Below, in pieces: positions 16,748 to 24,904 of a DNA stretch of 51,794 nt (within the stretch, counting starts at the first letter, position 1; each line of letters starts with the position of its first letter). The stretch covers positions 1 to 51,794 of the forward strand of contig NZ_PYAX01000029.1 of assembly GCF_003014735.1 (NCBI RefSeq). Direction: 5' to 3'. Made by a program: the position numbers and the translations under genes. This DNA comes from Saccharothrix carnea (GTDB lineage: Bacteria; Actinomycetota; Actinomycetes; Mycobacteriales; Pseudonocardiaceae). The notes beneath the pieces were generated by a model. It searched no databases, had not been told where the DNA came from, and saw only the letters and a program-made list of their open reading frames with translations.

Positions 16748-17004
16748 GACCCGATCTCCTCCCGTTCACGAGCGCACGAGCCGCTCGCGGCGGCGACTGC
16801 CCTCACCCGCATCTAACTACAACATCATTCAACTTCCCGGTGCGACCGGCGCCATGTAGCCGGACGGGTGAACCGGCAACACTGGTCCCTCTAGTGAGTG
16901 AAATGGCCTCATCACCCTCCTGCACACACCGCACGCCAGGCGAAGTCAGTTGAGAAACTGATAGCTTGTGGATGTTCGGGTGACCACTGCCACGGGAGTC
17001 CTGG
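16748..17004. promoter_or_regulatory. Divergent promoter region between two methyltransferase genes
   Basis: A 257-base non-coding gap, locally AT-richer than the surrounding genes. On the plus strand TAGCTTGTGGA at 16962-16972, 32 bases before the ATG at 17005, recurs exactly on the minus strand at 37021-37031 upstream of the unknown gene at 35770-36972, in the same orientation relative to the downstream gene. TAGCTT fits an actinomycete -10 box. No clear -35 partner is visible. Confidence 0.4.
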
Positions 17005-17844
17005 ATGACCGACACCAGCGCACTGGGCGCCGAGGTCGCGCGGATGTACGAGCGGACCACCGCGCTCGTCGAGCTGATCTGGGGCCCCAACCTCCACTTC
17101 GGATACTGGGCCGGCCCGGACGACACCAGCGACAAGGGCCGGGCGCAGGAACGCCTGACCGACCTGATGATCGAGCGGGTCCCGCTCGTCCCGGGGCAGC
17201 GCCTGCTGGACGTGGGGTGCGGCGTGGGCCACCCGGCCCTCCGGTTCGCGCGCAAGACCGGCGCCGACGTCGTCGGCGTGACGATCGCGCCGGGCCAGGT
17301 GGCCGCGGCCACCGAAGCCGCGCGCGAGGAAGGGCTGCGGCACCGGGCCACCTTCGAACTGGCCGACGCCGCCGCGCTGCCCTTCCCGGACGACAGCTTC
17401 GACGGCGCGTGGGCCTTGGAGAGCATGCCGCACATGCCGGACCGCGCCGCGGTGCTGAGCGAGACCGCCCGGGTGCTGCGGCCGGGGTCGCGGCTCGCGC
17501 TGACCGACGTGGCCCAGTGCGGACCGCTCAGCGAGCAGCAGCGGCACGACCTCCGCGAGCGGATGCTGATCACCGCGCCACCGCGGCCGGAGCTGCTGAG
17601 CCTGCTCGGCACGGCCGGGTTCGAGGTCCTGGAGGTCGTCGACATCACCGCGAGCACCGCGCGCACCACGGAGTTGACCAGGCAGGCCTTGGAGGGCAAC
17701 GCCCACGAGTGGTCCCGGCGGTACGGCGCGGACACCGTCGAGCACATGGCGCGCGTGCTGGACGTCTACGACGACGCCGTGGCCACCGGGATGGAGTACC
17801 TCCTGATCACCGCCCGCCTCGCGGCCGAGGCCGGACGACCGTGA
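17005..17844 (+). CDS. RebM-like SAM-dependent methyltransferase (paralogue 3)
   Basis: A 279-residue methyltransferase: NLHFGYWAGPDDTSDKGRA cap, motif I LLDVGCGVGHPALRFA, GVTIAPGQV, FDGAWALESMPHMPDR and VLRPGSRLALTDVAQ. Clearly homologous to the two minus-strand neighbours. Its stop overlaps the GTG of the next gene (GTGA), so it is translated together with a PPOX-family protein. Probably O- or C-methylates a secondary metabolite intermediate. Confidence 0.84.
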   Translation: MTDTSALGAEVARMYERTTALVELIWGPNLHFGYWAGPDDTSDKGRAQERLTDLMIERVPLVPGQRLLDVGCGVGHPALRFARKTGADVVGVTIAPGQVAAATEAAREEGLRHRATFELADAAALPFPDDSFDGAWALESMPHMPDRAAVLSETARVLRPGSRLALTDVAQCGPLSEQQRHDLRERMLITAPPRPELLSLLGTAGFEVLEVVDITASTARTTELTRQALEGNAHEWSRRYGADTVEHMARVLDVYDDAVATGMEYLLITARLAAEAGRP

Positions 17845-18311
17845 GCGCGACCATGCGCGAGATGTCCGACGCGGAGTGGCGGGCCTTCATCGGCCACGGG
17901 ACGCGCACCGGCAAGCTGGCCACCGTCCGCACGGACGGCCGGCCCCACGTCGCGCCCGTCTCGTTCGTCGTGGACGGCTCGGAGGTGCTGTTCTTCACGG
18001 GTCCGGACACGGTGAAGGGCAGGGCGCTGCGGCACCACCCGCACTTCGCCCTCTGCGTGGACGACGAACGGCCGCCCTTCGCGTTCGTCCTCCTCGAAGG
18101 TGAAGCGCGGGTGGACGGCGAACGGGAGCAGGTGCGGACCTGGGCCCGGCGCATCGCGACGCGGTACCTGGGCGAGGCCCACGCCGACGTGATCGCGCTG
18201 CGCAGCGAGGAGCTCGGCGAGGTGCTGGTGCGCGGCCGGATCACCAAGGTCATCGCCCGAGCCGGGCTCGCCGTCCCGGACGAGGCGGCGCAGCCGGTGA
18301 GCACACCGTGA
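17841..18311 (+). CDS. PPOX-class (pyridoxamine oxidase-like) flavin/F420-binding protein
   Basis: A 156-residue split-beta-barrel protein with the pattern GTRTGKLATVRTDGRPHVAPV near the N-terminus and LLEGEARV in the middle, typical of the actinobacterial F420-dependent PPOX-class proteins. These bind FMN or F420 and often reduce enones or biliverdin-like substrates. GTG start overlapping the methyltransferase stop. Its coupling to the methyltransferase suggests both act on the same small molecule. Confidence 0.78.
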   Translation: MSATMREMSDAEWRAFIGHGTRTGKLATVRTDGRPHVAPVSFVVDGSEVLFFTGPDTVKGRALRHHPHFALCVDDERPPFAFVLLEGEARVDGEREQVRTWARRIATRYLGEAHADVIALRSEELGEVLVRGRITKVIARAGLAVPDEAAQPVSTP

Positions 18312-18360
18312 CGGCCACCGGTGGAGCAACTCCGCCCGGCACCACGCGGGCCACGATCGG

Positions 18361-18385
18361 CCGGTGATCACTCCGGATCACCCGG
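18361..18385 (+). terminator. Stem-loop after the PPOX gene
   Basis: CCGGTGATC pairs with GATCACCCGG with one bulged base around a short loop, 50 bases after the PPOX stop and 75 before the EF-hand gene. A terminator is likely; an operator for the EF-hand gene is the alternative. The rest of 18312-18460 shows nothing else. Confidence 0.42.
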
Positions 18386-18460
18386 CTTGACCGGACTGTG
18401 CCGCGCACCGCCCAGGAGCGAACGGGCCACCGGCGGTGTGTCGAGTGAAGGAGACGACAG

Positions 18461-18994
18461 ATGACCAGCGACCTCAAGCAACGCAAGTACGACAAGGTCT
18501 TCGAGCGGTTCGACGCCGACCACGACGGTCGGATCGACCAGAGCGACATCACGGCGTTGGCCGACAAGTGGCGCAAGGCGCTCGGGGTGACCACGGCCTC
18601 GCCCGAAGGGGCCAGGCTCGCCAAGCTGGCCTCCGACATGTGGGCGGGGATCCAGCGGCACACCGACCGGGACAGCGACCAGGCGATCAGCAAGGAGGAG
18701 TGGGCCGCCGCCGCCCAGGACCCCGGTTTCGTGGACAACGTCGCCGTGCCCTTCTCCCTGGCCGCCTTCGACGCGGCGGACGCGGACAGCGACGGCAAGA
18801 TCACCCTGGAGGAGATGGTCGCGGCGCAGACCCAGGCCGGTATGTCCGAGAGCGAGTCGCAGGCGGTGTTCGACAGGTTGGACAGCGACCACGACGGCTT
18901 CGTGACCCGGAAGGAGTTCGCCGCCGCCACCAAGGAGTTCTACCTCAGTGACGACCCGAGTTCCGTCGGCACCGAACTGGCGGGCAGCCTGTGA
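18461..18994 (+). CDS. Calerythrin-like four EF-hand calcium-binding protein
   Basis: A 177-residue cytosolic protein with four EF-hand loops at about residues 18-29 (DADHDGRIDQSD), 69-80 (DRDSDQAISKEE, atypical with Gln in place of Gly), 107-118 (DADSDGKITLEE) and 141-152 (DSDHDGFVTRKE). Length and loop layout match calerythrin of Saccharopolyspora erythraea, a sarcoplasmic-calcium-binding-protein homologue thought to buffer calcium. AAGGAG precedes the ATG. It stands alone between two hairpins, so it is probably monocistronic. Confidence 0.9.
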   Translation: MTSDLKQRKYDKVFERFDADHDGRIDQSDITALADKWRKALGVTTASPEGARLAKLASDMWAGIQRHTDRDSDQAISKEEWAAAAQDPGFVDNVAVPFSLAAFDAADADSDGKITLEEMVAAQTQAGMSESESQAVFDRLDSDHDGFVTRKEFAAATKEFYLSDDPSSVGTELAGSL

Positions 18995-19020
18995 GCCGTC
19001 GAAGTCGGTGAGCGGATTCA

Positions 19021-19057
19021 TGACGCGGCCGCCGGGTGTTCCCGGCGGCCGCCGTCA
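19021..19057 (+). terminator. Strong stem-loop terminator after the EF-hand gene
   Basis: A 12-base perfect GC stem (arm GCGGCCGCCGGG) closed by a TGTT loop, extended by TGACG/CGTCA with one bulge, begins 26 bases after the EF-hand stop. This is one of the clearest hairpins in the window. Confidence 0.72.
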
Positions 19058-19108
19058 CCCCGGCCGCGGAGTCGCGGCCGTGCCGGTTCATCCTTTCGTG
19101 GCAACGAA

Positions 19109-19138
19109 TTCTCGCTCGCCCGGTTCCTGCTCTAGCTT
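19109..19138 (+). promoter_or_regulatory. Candidate leaderless promoter of tldD
   Basis: TAGCTT at 19133-19138 lies seven bases before the tldD GTG and fits a -10 box for a leaderless transcript. A weak -35-like TTCTCG sits 18 bases upstream. No ribosome binding site precedes the GTG, consistent with leaderless translation. Confidence 0.4.
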
Positions 19139-19145
19139 CGACGGG

Positions 19146-20618
19146 GTGTCCGGCTCATCCCGCACGGCAACCGCGACCGCCCGCCTGCTCGCCGAGGCGG
19201 CGTTGGAGGGTGCCCGCCGGCTCGGCGCGCGGCACGCGTCGTTCCGGCTCGACCGCGTGCGGACCGGCCGGCTGGTGCTGTTCGACGGCTCCGTCCACAC
19301 CGCGCACGATTCCACGGTCACCGGTCTCTCGGTGCAGGTGTGGCACGACGGCGCCTGGGGGTTCGCCGCGTCGGGCGAGGTGACGGCGCGGTCGGCGCGC
19401 GACACCGCCGGTCGTGCGGTCGACCAGGCGAGGTTCTGCTCGGCGCTCGGCCGGGAGGAGGAACCCGTTCCCGAGCCCGTCCACGACGGCACCTGGTCCT
19501 CGGGCTTCCGGATCGACCCGTTCTCGGTGCCCGAAGCCGAGCGCGCCGACCTGCCGGCGGCGTGGAGCGCGCGACTGCTCGCCGCGCCGGGGGTCGCGCA
19601 CGTGCACGCCAAGGTCGTCGCGGTGCGGGAGGACAAGTTCTACGCCGACCTCGCGGGCACGTCCACCGCGCAGCGACGCGTGCGCGTGCACCCGCAGGTC
19701 GTGGTGGCCGGCGGGTCCACCGCGCTGCGCACGGTCGGGCCGCCCACCGGACGGGGCTGGGAGTACCTGCTCGGCGAGGGGTGGGACTGGGACGCCGAAC
19801 TGGCCGCCCTGCCGGGTCTGCTGCGCGCCAAGCAGCACGCGCGGCCGGTGGTCCCCGGCACGTACGACCTGGTGATCGACCCGTCGCAGTTGTGGCTGAC
19901 GATCCACGAGTCGGTGGGTCACGCCACGGAACTGGACCGGGTGCTCGGTCACGAGGCCTCCTACGCGGGCACCAGCTTCGTCCGCCCGGGCGACGTGGGC
20001 GGGCTGCGCTACGGGACACCGCTGATGACGGTCACCGCCGACCGGACCACCCCGCACGGCCTGGCCACCGTCGCCTACGACGACCAAGGGGTGGCCGCCC
20101 AGTCCTGGGACCTCGTGCGCGACGGCGTGCTGGTCGGCTCGCAGTTCGACCGCCGCACCGCACGCGTCGCCGGTGCGGCGCGCTCGGTGGGCTGCGCGTT
20201 CGCCGAGTCGGCGCTGAGGCCCGCGATCACGCGGATGCCCAACGTCTCGCTCGCGCCCGCTCCCGGCGGTCCCACCACCGAGGAGCTGATCTCGGCCGTC
20301 GACGACGGCATCTACCTCGTCGGGTCCGACAGCTGGTCGATCGACGCACGGCGGGGCAACTTCCAGTTCACCGCCCAGCAGGCGCACCGCATCCGCCGCG
20401 GCGAGCTGGCCGGCCAGCTCGGCGGCGTCGCCTACCAGTCGGAGACCCGGGCGTTCTGGGGTGCGCTGTCGGCGATCGGCGGTGCGGGGACCTACCAGGT
20501 GTTCGGCGCCGACCTGTGCGGCAAGGGCCAGCCGGTGCAGACGGCCGCGGTGAGCCACGGCTGCCCGACCGCGGTCTTCCAGGGCGTGCGGGTGCGGAAC
20601 ACGGCGGGGTCGTGGTGA
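19146..20618 (+). CDS. tldD: TldD-family metalloprotease subunit
   Basis: A 490-residue TldD homologue. The zinc motif H-E-x3-H (HESVGHATELD, His254, Glu255, His259) is intact, and the C-terminal CGKGQPVQTAAVSHGCP corresponds to the conserved CGKxGQ segment of TldD. TldD/TldE heterodimers degrade or trim unfolded peptides; known roles are microcin B17 leader removal and CcdA turnover. GTG start chosen where homology begins; a longer frame from 18948 overlaps the EF-hand gene and lacks support. Coupled to tldE by GTGA. Its place beside an enediyne cluster leaves open whether it serves the cluster or is a generic neighbour. Confidence 0.87.
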   Translation: MSGSSRTATATARLLAEAALEGARRLGARHASFRLDRVRTGRLVLFDGSVHTAHDSTVTGLSVQVWHDGAWGFAASGEVTARSARDTAGRAVDQARFCSALGREEEPVPEPVHDGTWSSGFRIDPFSVPEAERADLPAAWSARLLAAPGVAHVHAKVVAVREDKFYADLAGTSTAQRRVRVHPQVVVAGGSTALRTVGPPTGRGWEYLLGEGWDWDAELAALPGLLRAKQHARPVVPGTYDLVIDPSQLWLTIHESVGHATELDRVLGHEASYAGTSFVRPGDVGGLRYGTPLMTVTADRTTPHGLATVAYDDQGVAAQSWDLVRDGVLVGSQFDRRTARVAGAARSVGCAFAESALRPAITRMPNVSLAPAPGGPTTEELISAVDDGIYLVGSDSWSIDARRGNFQFTAQQAHRIRRGELAGQLGGVAYQSETRAFWGALSAIGGAGTYQVFGADLCGKGQPVQTAAVSHGCPTAVFQGVRVRNTAGSW

Positions 20619-21979
20619 CACCCCAGGAGATCGCGGAGTCGGCGCTGGCCGGCCGGGGTGACCGGATCGCGATCGTGGACGAGACCTCGACCGCGCACCT
20701 GCGGTGGGCGGGGAACGCGGTGATCGGCAACGGTGTCGTGCACAGCCGCACCCTCACCGTGATCGAGTCGGTGCCCGGGGCGGGGATCGGCGTGGTGTCC
20801 CGTGAGGGGGCGCTGGACCGGGACGCGGTGCGGTCGGCGGTGGCGGAGGCGAGGGCCACCGCGAGCCGGGCCGCGCCCGCACCCGACGCCCATCCCCTGC
20901 CCACCGCCGCGGAACGGCACTGGTCGCGACCCCCGACCGGGACGTCCTCGGCGGCGTTGGCCGGGGTCGTGGGGCAGTTGGCGGAGGTCTTCGACCGGGC
21001 GCGGGCGCGCGGCGAGTCCGCATCCGGTTACGCCGAGCACGAGGTGCGCACGACCTACCTCGCGTCGTCCTCCGGGCTGCGCCTGTGCCACGCGCAACCG
21101 GGCGGCGTGCTGGACCTGACCGTGCACCGGGCCGACCACACCGCCTCGGGGTGGGCGGGCGCCGACCTGGCCGACCCGGCGGAGGCGGACCTGCTGGCGG
21201 GCTACACCGGCATCGCCGCCCGGCTGGACGCGCCACGCCACCACGTCGACCTGTCCCCCGGTCGCTACGAGGTCATCCTGGCACCGTCCTGCGTCGCCGA
21301 CCTCATGATCCACCTCCACGGCGCCGCCGACCTCCAGGAGGCACTGGCGGGCGGCACGGTGTTCAGCGGGCCGGACGGCGGCACGCGCCTCGGCGAGCGG
21401 CTCGCCGAGGCCCACTTGACCCTGGCGAGCGACCCCGCCGCGCCCGGTCTGGACTGCCTGCCGTTCACCGTCGTCCGCGCACCGGGGCCGGGGGCGTCCT
21501 GCTTCGACAACGGCACGCCGCTGCGCCGCACCGAGTGGATCAGCGACGGGACGCTGGCCAACCTGGTCGGCACGCGGCACGCGGCGCGGTCGACCGGTCT
21601 GCCGTGCACGCCGCGGATCGGGAACCTGGTGCTGTCCGGCCGCGCCACCGATCGCACGCTGGACGACCTGGTGGCGGGCACCGACCACGGCCTGCTGGTG
21701 ACCTCGCTGTGGTACCTGCGCGAGGTGGACCCGGCGCGGCTGCTGCTCACCGGCGTGACGCGGGACGGCGTGCACGTGGTGAAGGGCGGCGAGGTCGTGG
21801 GCACGGCGCACGACTTCAGGTTCGACGAGAGCCCGGTCGAGCTGCTGGCCCGCGTCGTGGAGATCGGCCGCCCGGAGCCGACGCTACCCAGGGAGTGGGG
21901 CGACCGGGAGTACCGGACCGCCATGCCCGCCCTGCGGGTCGAGGACTTCACCCTGTCGTCCGCCGGCACCGGGGTGTGA
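20615..21979 (+). CDS. tldE: TldE/PmbA-family protease subunit
   Basis: A 454-residue partner of TldD, lacking the HExxxH motif as expected for TldE. Recognisable family segments include YEVILAPSCVADLMIHLHG, CFDNGTPLRRTEWISDGTLANLVGTRHAA, and near the C-terminus LVTSLWYLREVDPARLLLTGVTRDGVHVVKGGEVVG. It completes the channel of the heterodimer around the TldD zinc site. GTG start overlaps the tldD stop. Its 3' end overlaps the convergent homocysteine methyltransferase-like gene by 96 bases. Confidence 0.86.
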   Translation: MTPQEIAESALAGRGDRIAIVDETSTAHLRWAGNAVIGNGVVHSRTLTVIESVPGAGIGVVSREGALDRDAVRSAVAEARATASRAAPAPDAHPLPTAAERHWSRPPTGTSSAALAGVVGQLAEVFDRARARGESASGYAEHEVRTTYLASSSGLRLCHAQPGGVLDLTVHRADHTASGWAGADLADPAEADLLAGYTGIAARLDAPRHHVDLSPGRYEVILAPSCVADLMIHLHGAADLQEALAGGTVFSGPDGGTRLGERLAEAHLTLASDPAAPGLDCLPFTVVRAPGPGASCFDNGTPLRRTEWISDGTLANLVGTRHAARSTGLPCTPRIGNLVLSGRATDRTLDDLVAGTDHGLLVTSLWYLREVDPARLLLTGVTRDGVHVVKGGEVVGTAHDFRFDESPVELLARVVEIGRPEPTLPREWGDREYRTAMPALRVEDFTLSSAGTGV

Positions 21980-22852
21980 CGGCGGGCGATCCCCGAGCGC
22001 CACGCGCAGCGCGTCGATGTGGGCCGGGGTGCTGCCGCAACAACCGCCCAGCACGGCGACGCCGTAATCGGTCCGCCACCGGCTCAGCGTGGCCGCGAAC
22101 CCCTCCGGTTCGACGGCCGTGGGCAGCAGCTCGTCGGAGTGCCCGCCCGAGCGCTGTTCCAGGTTCGGGTAGGCGCCGATCGCACCGGCGCAGTTCGCCC
22201 GCAGCGCTTCCAGGCAGCTCTCGGTCCGCGTGAACGGCGTGCAGTTGACCAGCACGGCCTCCGCGCCTTCCTCCTCGACCACGCGGGCCGCCCGACCCAG
22301 GTCCTCCCCCGACAGCAGCGTGGCGCCGTCCCCGCACACGAAGCTCACCCAGGCGCGGGCGCCCACCGACCGGACGGCCTCCAGTGCGATCCGCGCCTCG
22401 CGCAGGGTGTTCATGGTCTCGATGAGCACCAGGTCCACCCGTGCCCGCACCAGCTCGGTCGCCAACCAGGCGTGTTCGCGGCGCAGGTCGTCGTCCGGTG
22501 GCACCAGGTCGGGGCGGTAGCAGTCCTCGACCGGCGCGATCGACGCGCCGACCAGTGCGTCCGGCGCCTCCGCCGAGCGACGCGCGGCCTGCGCGACGCC
22601 GACCGCGGCGTGCACCATCCAGCCCAGCCCCGCCGCCTGCAACCCGTTGGCGCGCAACGCCCGCTCGTTGCAGCGGAACGTCGCGGCGGTGATCACCCGC
22701 GCGCCCGACCGCAGGTACCGCTCGTGCACGTCGCGCAGCACCGCCCGGTTGGCGTCGGTCAGCAGCGCCCTAGTCGTCCACCACGGGCGGCGCACCGGCA
22801 GTCCGGCACGGTGCAGCTCCGTCGCCAGCCCGCCGTCCAGCAACACAGTCAT
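21884..22852 (-). CDS. Homocysteine S-methyltransferase-like enzyme (MmuM/YagD type)
   Basis: A 322-residue TIM-barrel protein: LLDGGLATEL at the start, ITAATFRCNERAL, the first zinc Cys in VLVNCTPF and the paired Cys of VAVLGGCCGSTPAHI. This is the Pfam S-methyl_trans pattern, in which a zinc-bound thiol (usually homocysteine, sometimes selenocysteine) receives a methyl group from S-methylmethionine or SAM. It is the last gene of the sulfur operon, overlapping the previous stop by four bases. Inside this operon it may methylate or regenerate a thiol donor used for warhead sulfur, rather than serve primary methionine supply. Confidence 0.84.
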   Translation of the reverse strand: MTVLLDGGLATELHRAGLPVRRPWWTTRALLTDANRAVLRDVHERYLRSGARVITAATFRCNERALRANGLQAAGLGWMVHAAVGVAQAARRSAEAPDALVGASIAPVEDCYRPDLVPPDDDLRREHAWLATELVRARVDLVLIETMNTLREARIALEAVRSVGARAWVSFVCGDGATLLSGEDLGRAARVVEEEGAEAVLVNCTPFTRTESCLEALRANCAGAIGAYPNLEQRSGGHSDELLPTAVEPEGFAATLSRWRTDYGVAVLGGCCGSTPAHIDALRVALGDRPPSHPGAGGRQGEVLDPQGGHGGPVLPVAPLPG

Positions 22853-24015
22853 CGTGCGCCGATCCTCTCCACGTGCGGGGCCGCCGCCATCGCGGCGGAC
22901 AGGTCCTCCACCAGGTCCACGGGGTCCTCGATGCCGAACGACAGCCGAACGAGGTTGTCCGCGATCCCGGCCCGCGCCCGGACCTCGGCCGGCACCGGCC
23001 GGTGGCTCATCGAGGCGGGGACCTCGATGAGCGACCGGACACCGCCCAGGCTCACCGCCGGCGCGAACAGCTCCATGCGGCGCAGCAGTTCGCGCACGTC
23101 GCCGAGGTACTCGAAGCCGACCATCGACCCGGGCGCCGACATCTGGCGCGCGGCCAGCTCGAACTGCGGGTGGCCGGGCAGCCCCGGGTAGTGCACGGCG
23201 CCGACGAACGGTGACGCCGTCAACACCTCGACCACCGCCCGCGCGTTGGCCACCTGCCGCGCGACCCGCAGCGACAGCGTCTTCAGGCCCCGGTGCACCA
23301 GGTAGCAGTCGAGCGCACCGGGCACGCCGCCGACGACCGTCCGGTGGTCGACCAGCCGTCGGTGCAGGGCCGGGTCGTCCAGCACCAGCGCGCCGCCGAG
23401 CACGTCGGAGTGGCCCGCGATGAACTTGGTCGTGCTGTGCAGGCTCACGTCCGCACCCGCGGCGAGCGGTTGTTGCAGGGCGGGACTGGCGAAGGTGTTG
23501 TCCACCACGACGACGGCACCGGCCCGGTGGGCGGCGGCGCTGATCGCGGCGATGTCCGCGATCTTCATCAACGGGTTGGTCGGTGTCTCCACCCAGACCA
23601 GGTCGACCTCGCCGGACAGCGCCGCCGCTGCCGCGTCCACGTCGGACAGGTCGACCTGCCGGACGTCCACCCCGCGCCGGCGGCACAGCTCGAACAGCGC
23701 GTACGTACCCCCGTAGACGTCGTCCGACGCGATCACGCGGCTGCCCGGCTCCAGCAGGGACAGCACCGCCGACGCGGCCGCCTGGCCGGACGAGAACACC
23801 GCGGCGAACCGCACGTCCTCCAGCGCCGCCAGGCAGGCTTCCAGGTCTTCCCTGGTCGGGCTTTCCCCCCGCGCGTAGTAGTACCGCGCCGGGTCCTGGG
23901 CGAACTGGTCGAAGGTCACCGAGACGTGGATCGGCGGGACCACGTCGCCGGCACCGGGCCGCGTCCGCTGCCCTTCGTGGACCAGTTTCGTGTCGAACCG
24001 CATCGGGCGGCTCAT
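22849..24015 (-). CDS. Cystathionine gamma-lyase/synthase-family PLP enzyme
   Basis: A 388-residue Cys/Met-metabolism PLP enzyme. Tyr and Arg of YYYARGESPTRE, the SSGQAA phosphate loop, DDVYGGTY, WVETPTNPLMKI, VDNTFASPALQQPL and the Schiff-base Lys197 in SLHSTTKFIAGHSD are all present. At the position where methionine gamma-lyases carry a Cys (YGCT) this protein has YGGT, which favours a cystathionine gamma-lyase or synthase type reaction. The calicheamicin cluster has a related enzyme, CalE6. Coupled by four-base overlaps at both ends. It probably releases a thiol or persulfide from a sulfur amino acid for warhead sulfur. Confidence 0.87.
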   Translation of the reverse strand: MSRPMRFDTKLVHEGQRTRPGAGDVVPPIHVSVTFDQFAQDPARYYYARGESPTREDLEACLAALEDVRFAAVFSSGQAAASAVLSLLEPGSRVIASDDVYGGTYALFELCRRRGVDVRQVDLSDVDAAAAALSGEVDLVWVETPTNPLMKIADIAAISAAAHRAGAVVVVDNTFASPALQQPLAAGADVSLHSTTKFIAGHSDVLGGALVLDDPALHRRLVDHRTVVGGVPGALDCYLVHRGLKTLSLRVARQVANARAVVEVLTASPFVGAVHYPGLPGHPQFELAARQMSAPGSMVGFEYLGDVRELLRRMELFAPAVSLGGVRSLIEVPASMSHRPVPAEVRARAGIADNLVRLSFGIEDPVDLVEDLSAAMAAAPHVERIGAR

Positions 24016-24878
24016 CCGGTCGGGGCGGTCGCGCGCAGGCACAGGGCCGTGCTCGGCAACGGGACCGGGCCGTCCGGGCGGCGGCGTTCGGCGGCCGCCG
24101 CGGCGACGTCGGCCCACAGGCTCCGCTCCTCGGCGCCCAGCAGGTCGCGTGCCCGCTCCCGGATGCGCGCGGGGGTGACGGCCTCGGTGAACCGGGCGTA
24201 GGACTCCGGCGAGCCCAGTTCGAACGGCACCTCCACCTCGGTGATCGACACGTCGGTGAAACCCGCCTCGGTCAACTGCCGTGCCACCGCCTCGGGATCG
24301 GACATGCTGAACGGACCGGGTTCGCCCGGCTTCCCCGCCGGCAGGTCCAGCCGCCCCGCGAGCACGCGGTAGCCGAGGGAGAGCATCGGCACGGTCTCGG
24401 GCGGTCCCCAGGTCGACGCCGCGAGCACACCGCCCGGCGCGAGCACCTCGGCGATCGAGCGCAACGCCGCCGCCGGGTCGGGCACGAACATCAGGCTCCA
24501 CCGGGCGAGCACCACGTCGAAGCCGCTCGCGGGCAGGTCGAGCGACTCGACGTCGCCGACCAGGAACTCCACGTTGCCCATCCCGCCGCTGCGCCGTCGC
24601 GCCAAATCGACCATGGCGGGCGAGAGGTCCACGCCGACCACCCGCCCGGTCGGTCCGGCGGCGACGGCGGCGGCGAGCGCGGGCTCGCCGACACCGGTGC
24701 CGACGTCGAGGACGGAACTGCCCGGTCCCACCCCGCCCAACTCCAGCAGCCGCGCGGTCACCACCGCCGCGCCGCGCTCGAACGTGTCGAGCACGGACAG
24801 CCAGCCGGTGCTGATGGCGTCCCAGTGGACCCGCTGGCCCTCTTTGAACCGGATGTGGTCGAGCTGTGTGGTGACCAT
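24012..24878 (-). CDS. SAM-dependent methyltransferase of the sulfur operon
   Basis: A 288-residue UbiE/COQ5-like methyltransferase: VLDVGTGVGEPALAAA (motif I), VVGVDLSPAMVDLAR, FDVVLARWSLMFVPD and LAPGGVLAASTWGPP. It is unrelated at close range to the three RebM-like paralogues. ATG at 24878 with GAGAGGG upstream. Because it is coupled to the cystathionine-lyase-like gene and follows the desulfurase, S-methylation of a warhead thiol or polysulfide is a reasonable guess; O-methylation is the alternative. Confidence 0.82.
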   Translation of the reverse strand: MVTTQLDHIRFKEGQRVHWDAISTGWLSVLDTFERGAAVVTARLLELGGVGPGSSVLDVGTGVGEPALAAAVAAGPTGRVVGVDLSPAMVDLARRRSGGMGNVEFLVGDVESLDLPASGFDVVLARWSLMFVPDPAAALRSIAEVLAPGGVLAASTWGPPETVPMLSLGYRVLAGRLDLPAGKPGEPGPFSMSDPEAVARQLTEAGFTDVSITEVEVPFELGSPESYARFTEAVTPARIRERARDLLGAEERSLWADVAAAAAERRRPDGPVPLPSTALCLRATAPTG

Positions 24879-24904
24879 GGGCCCTCTCGCGGGTGTCGGT
24901 GCGG

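Noticed and set aside
22849..24015. Calling the PLP lyase a methionine gamma-lyase
   Set aside because: The diagnostic active-site Cys of methionine gamma-lyases (YGCT) is Gly here (YGGT), which fits cystathionine gamma-lyase/synthase better.
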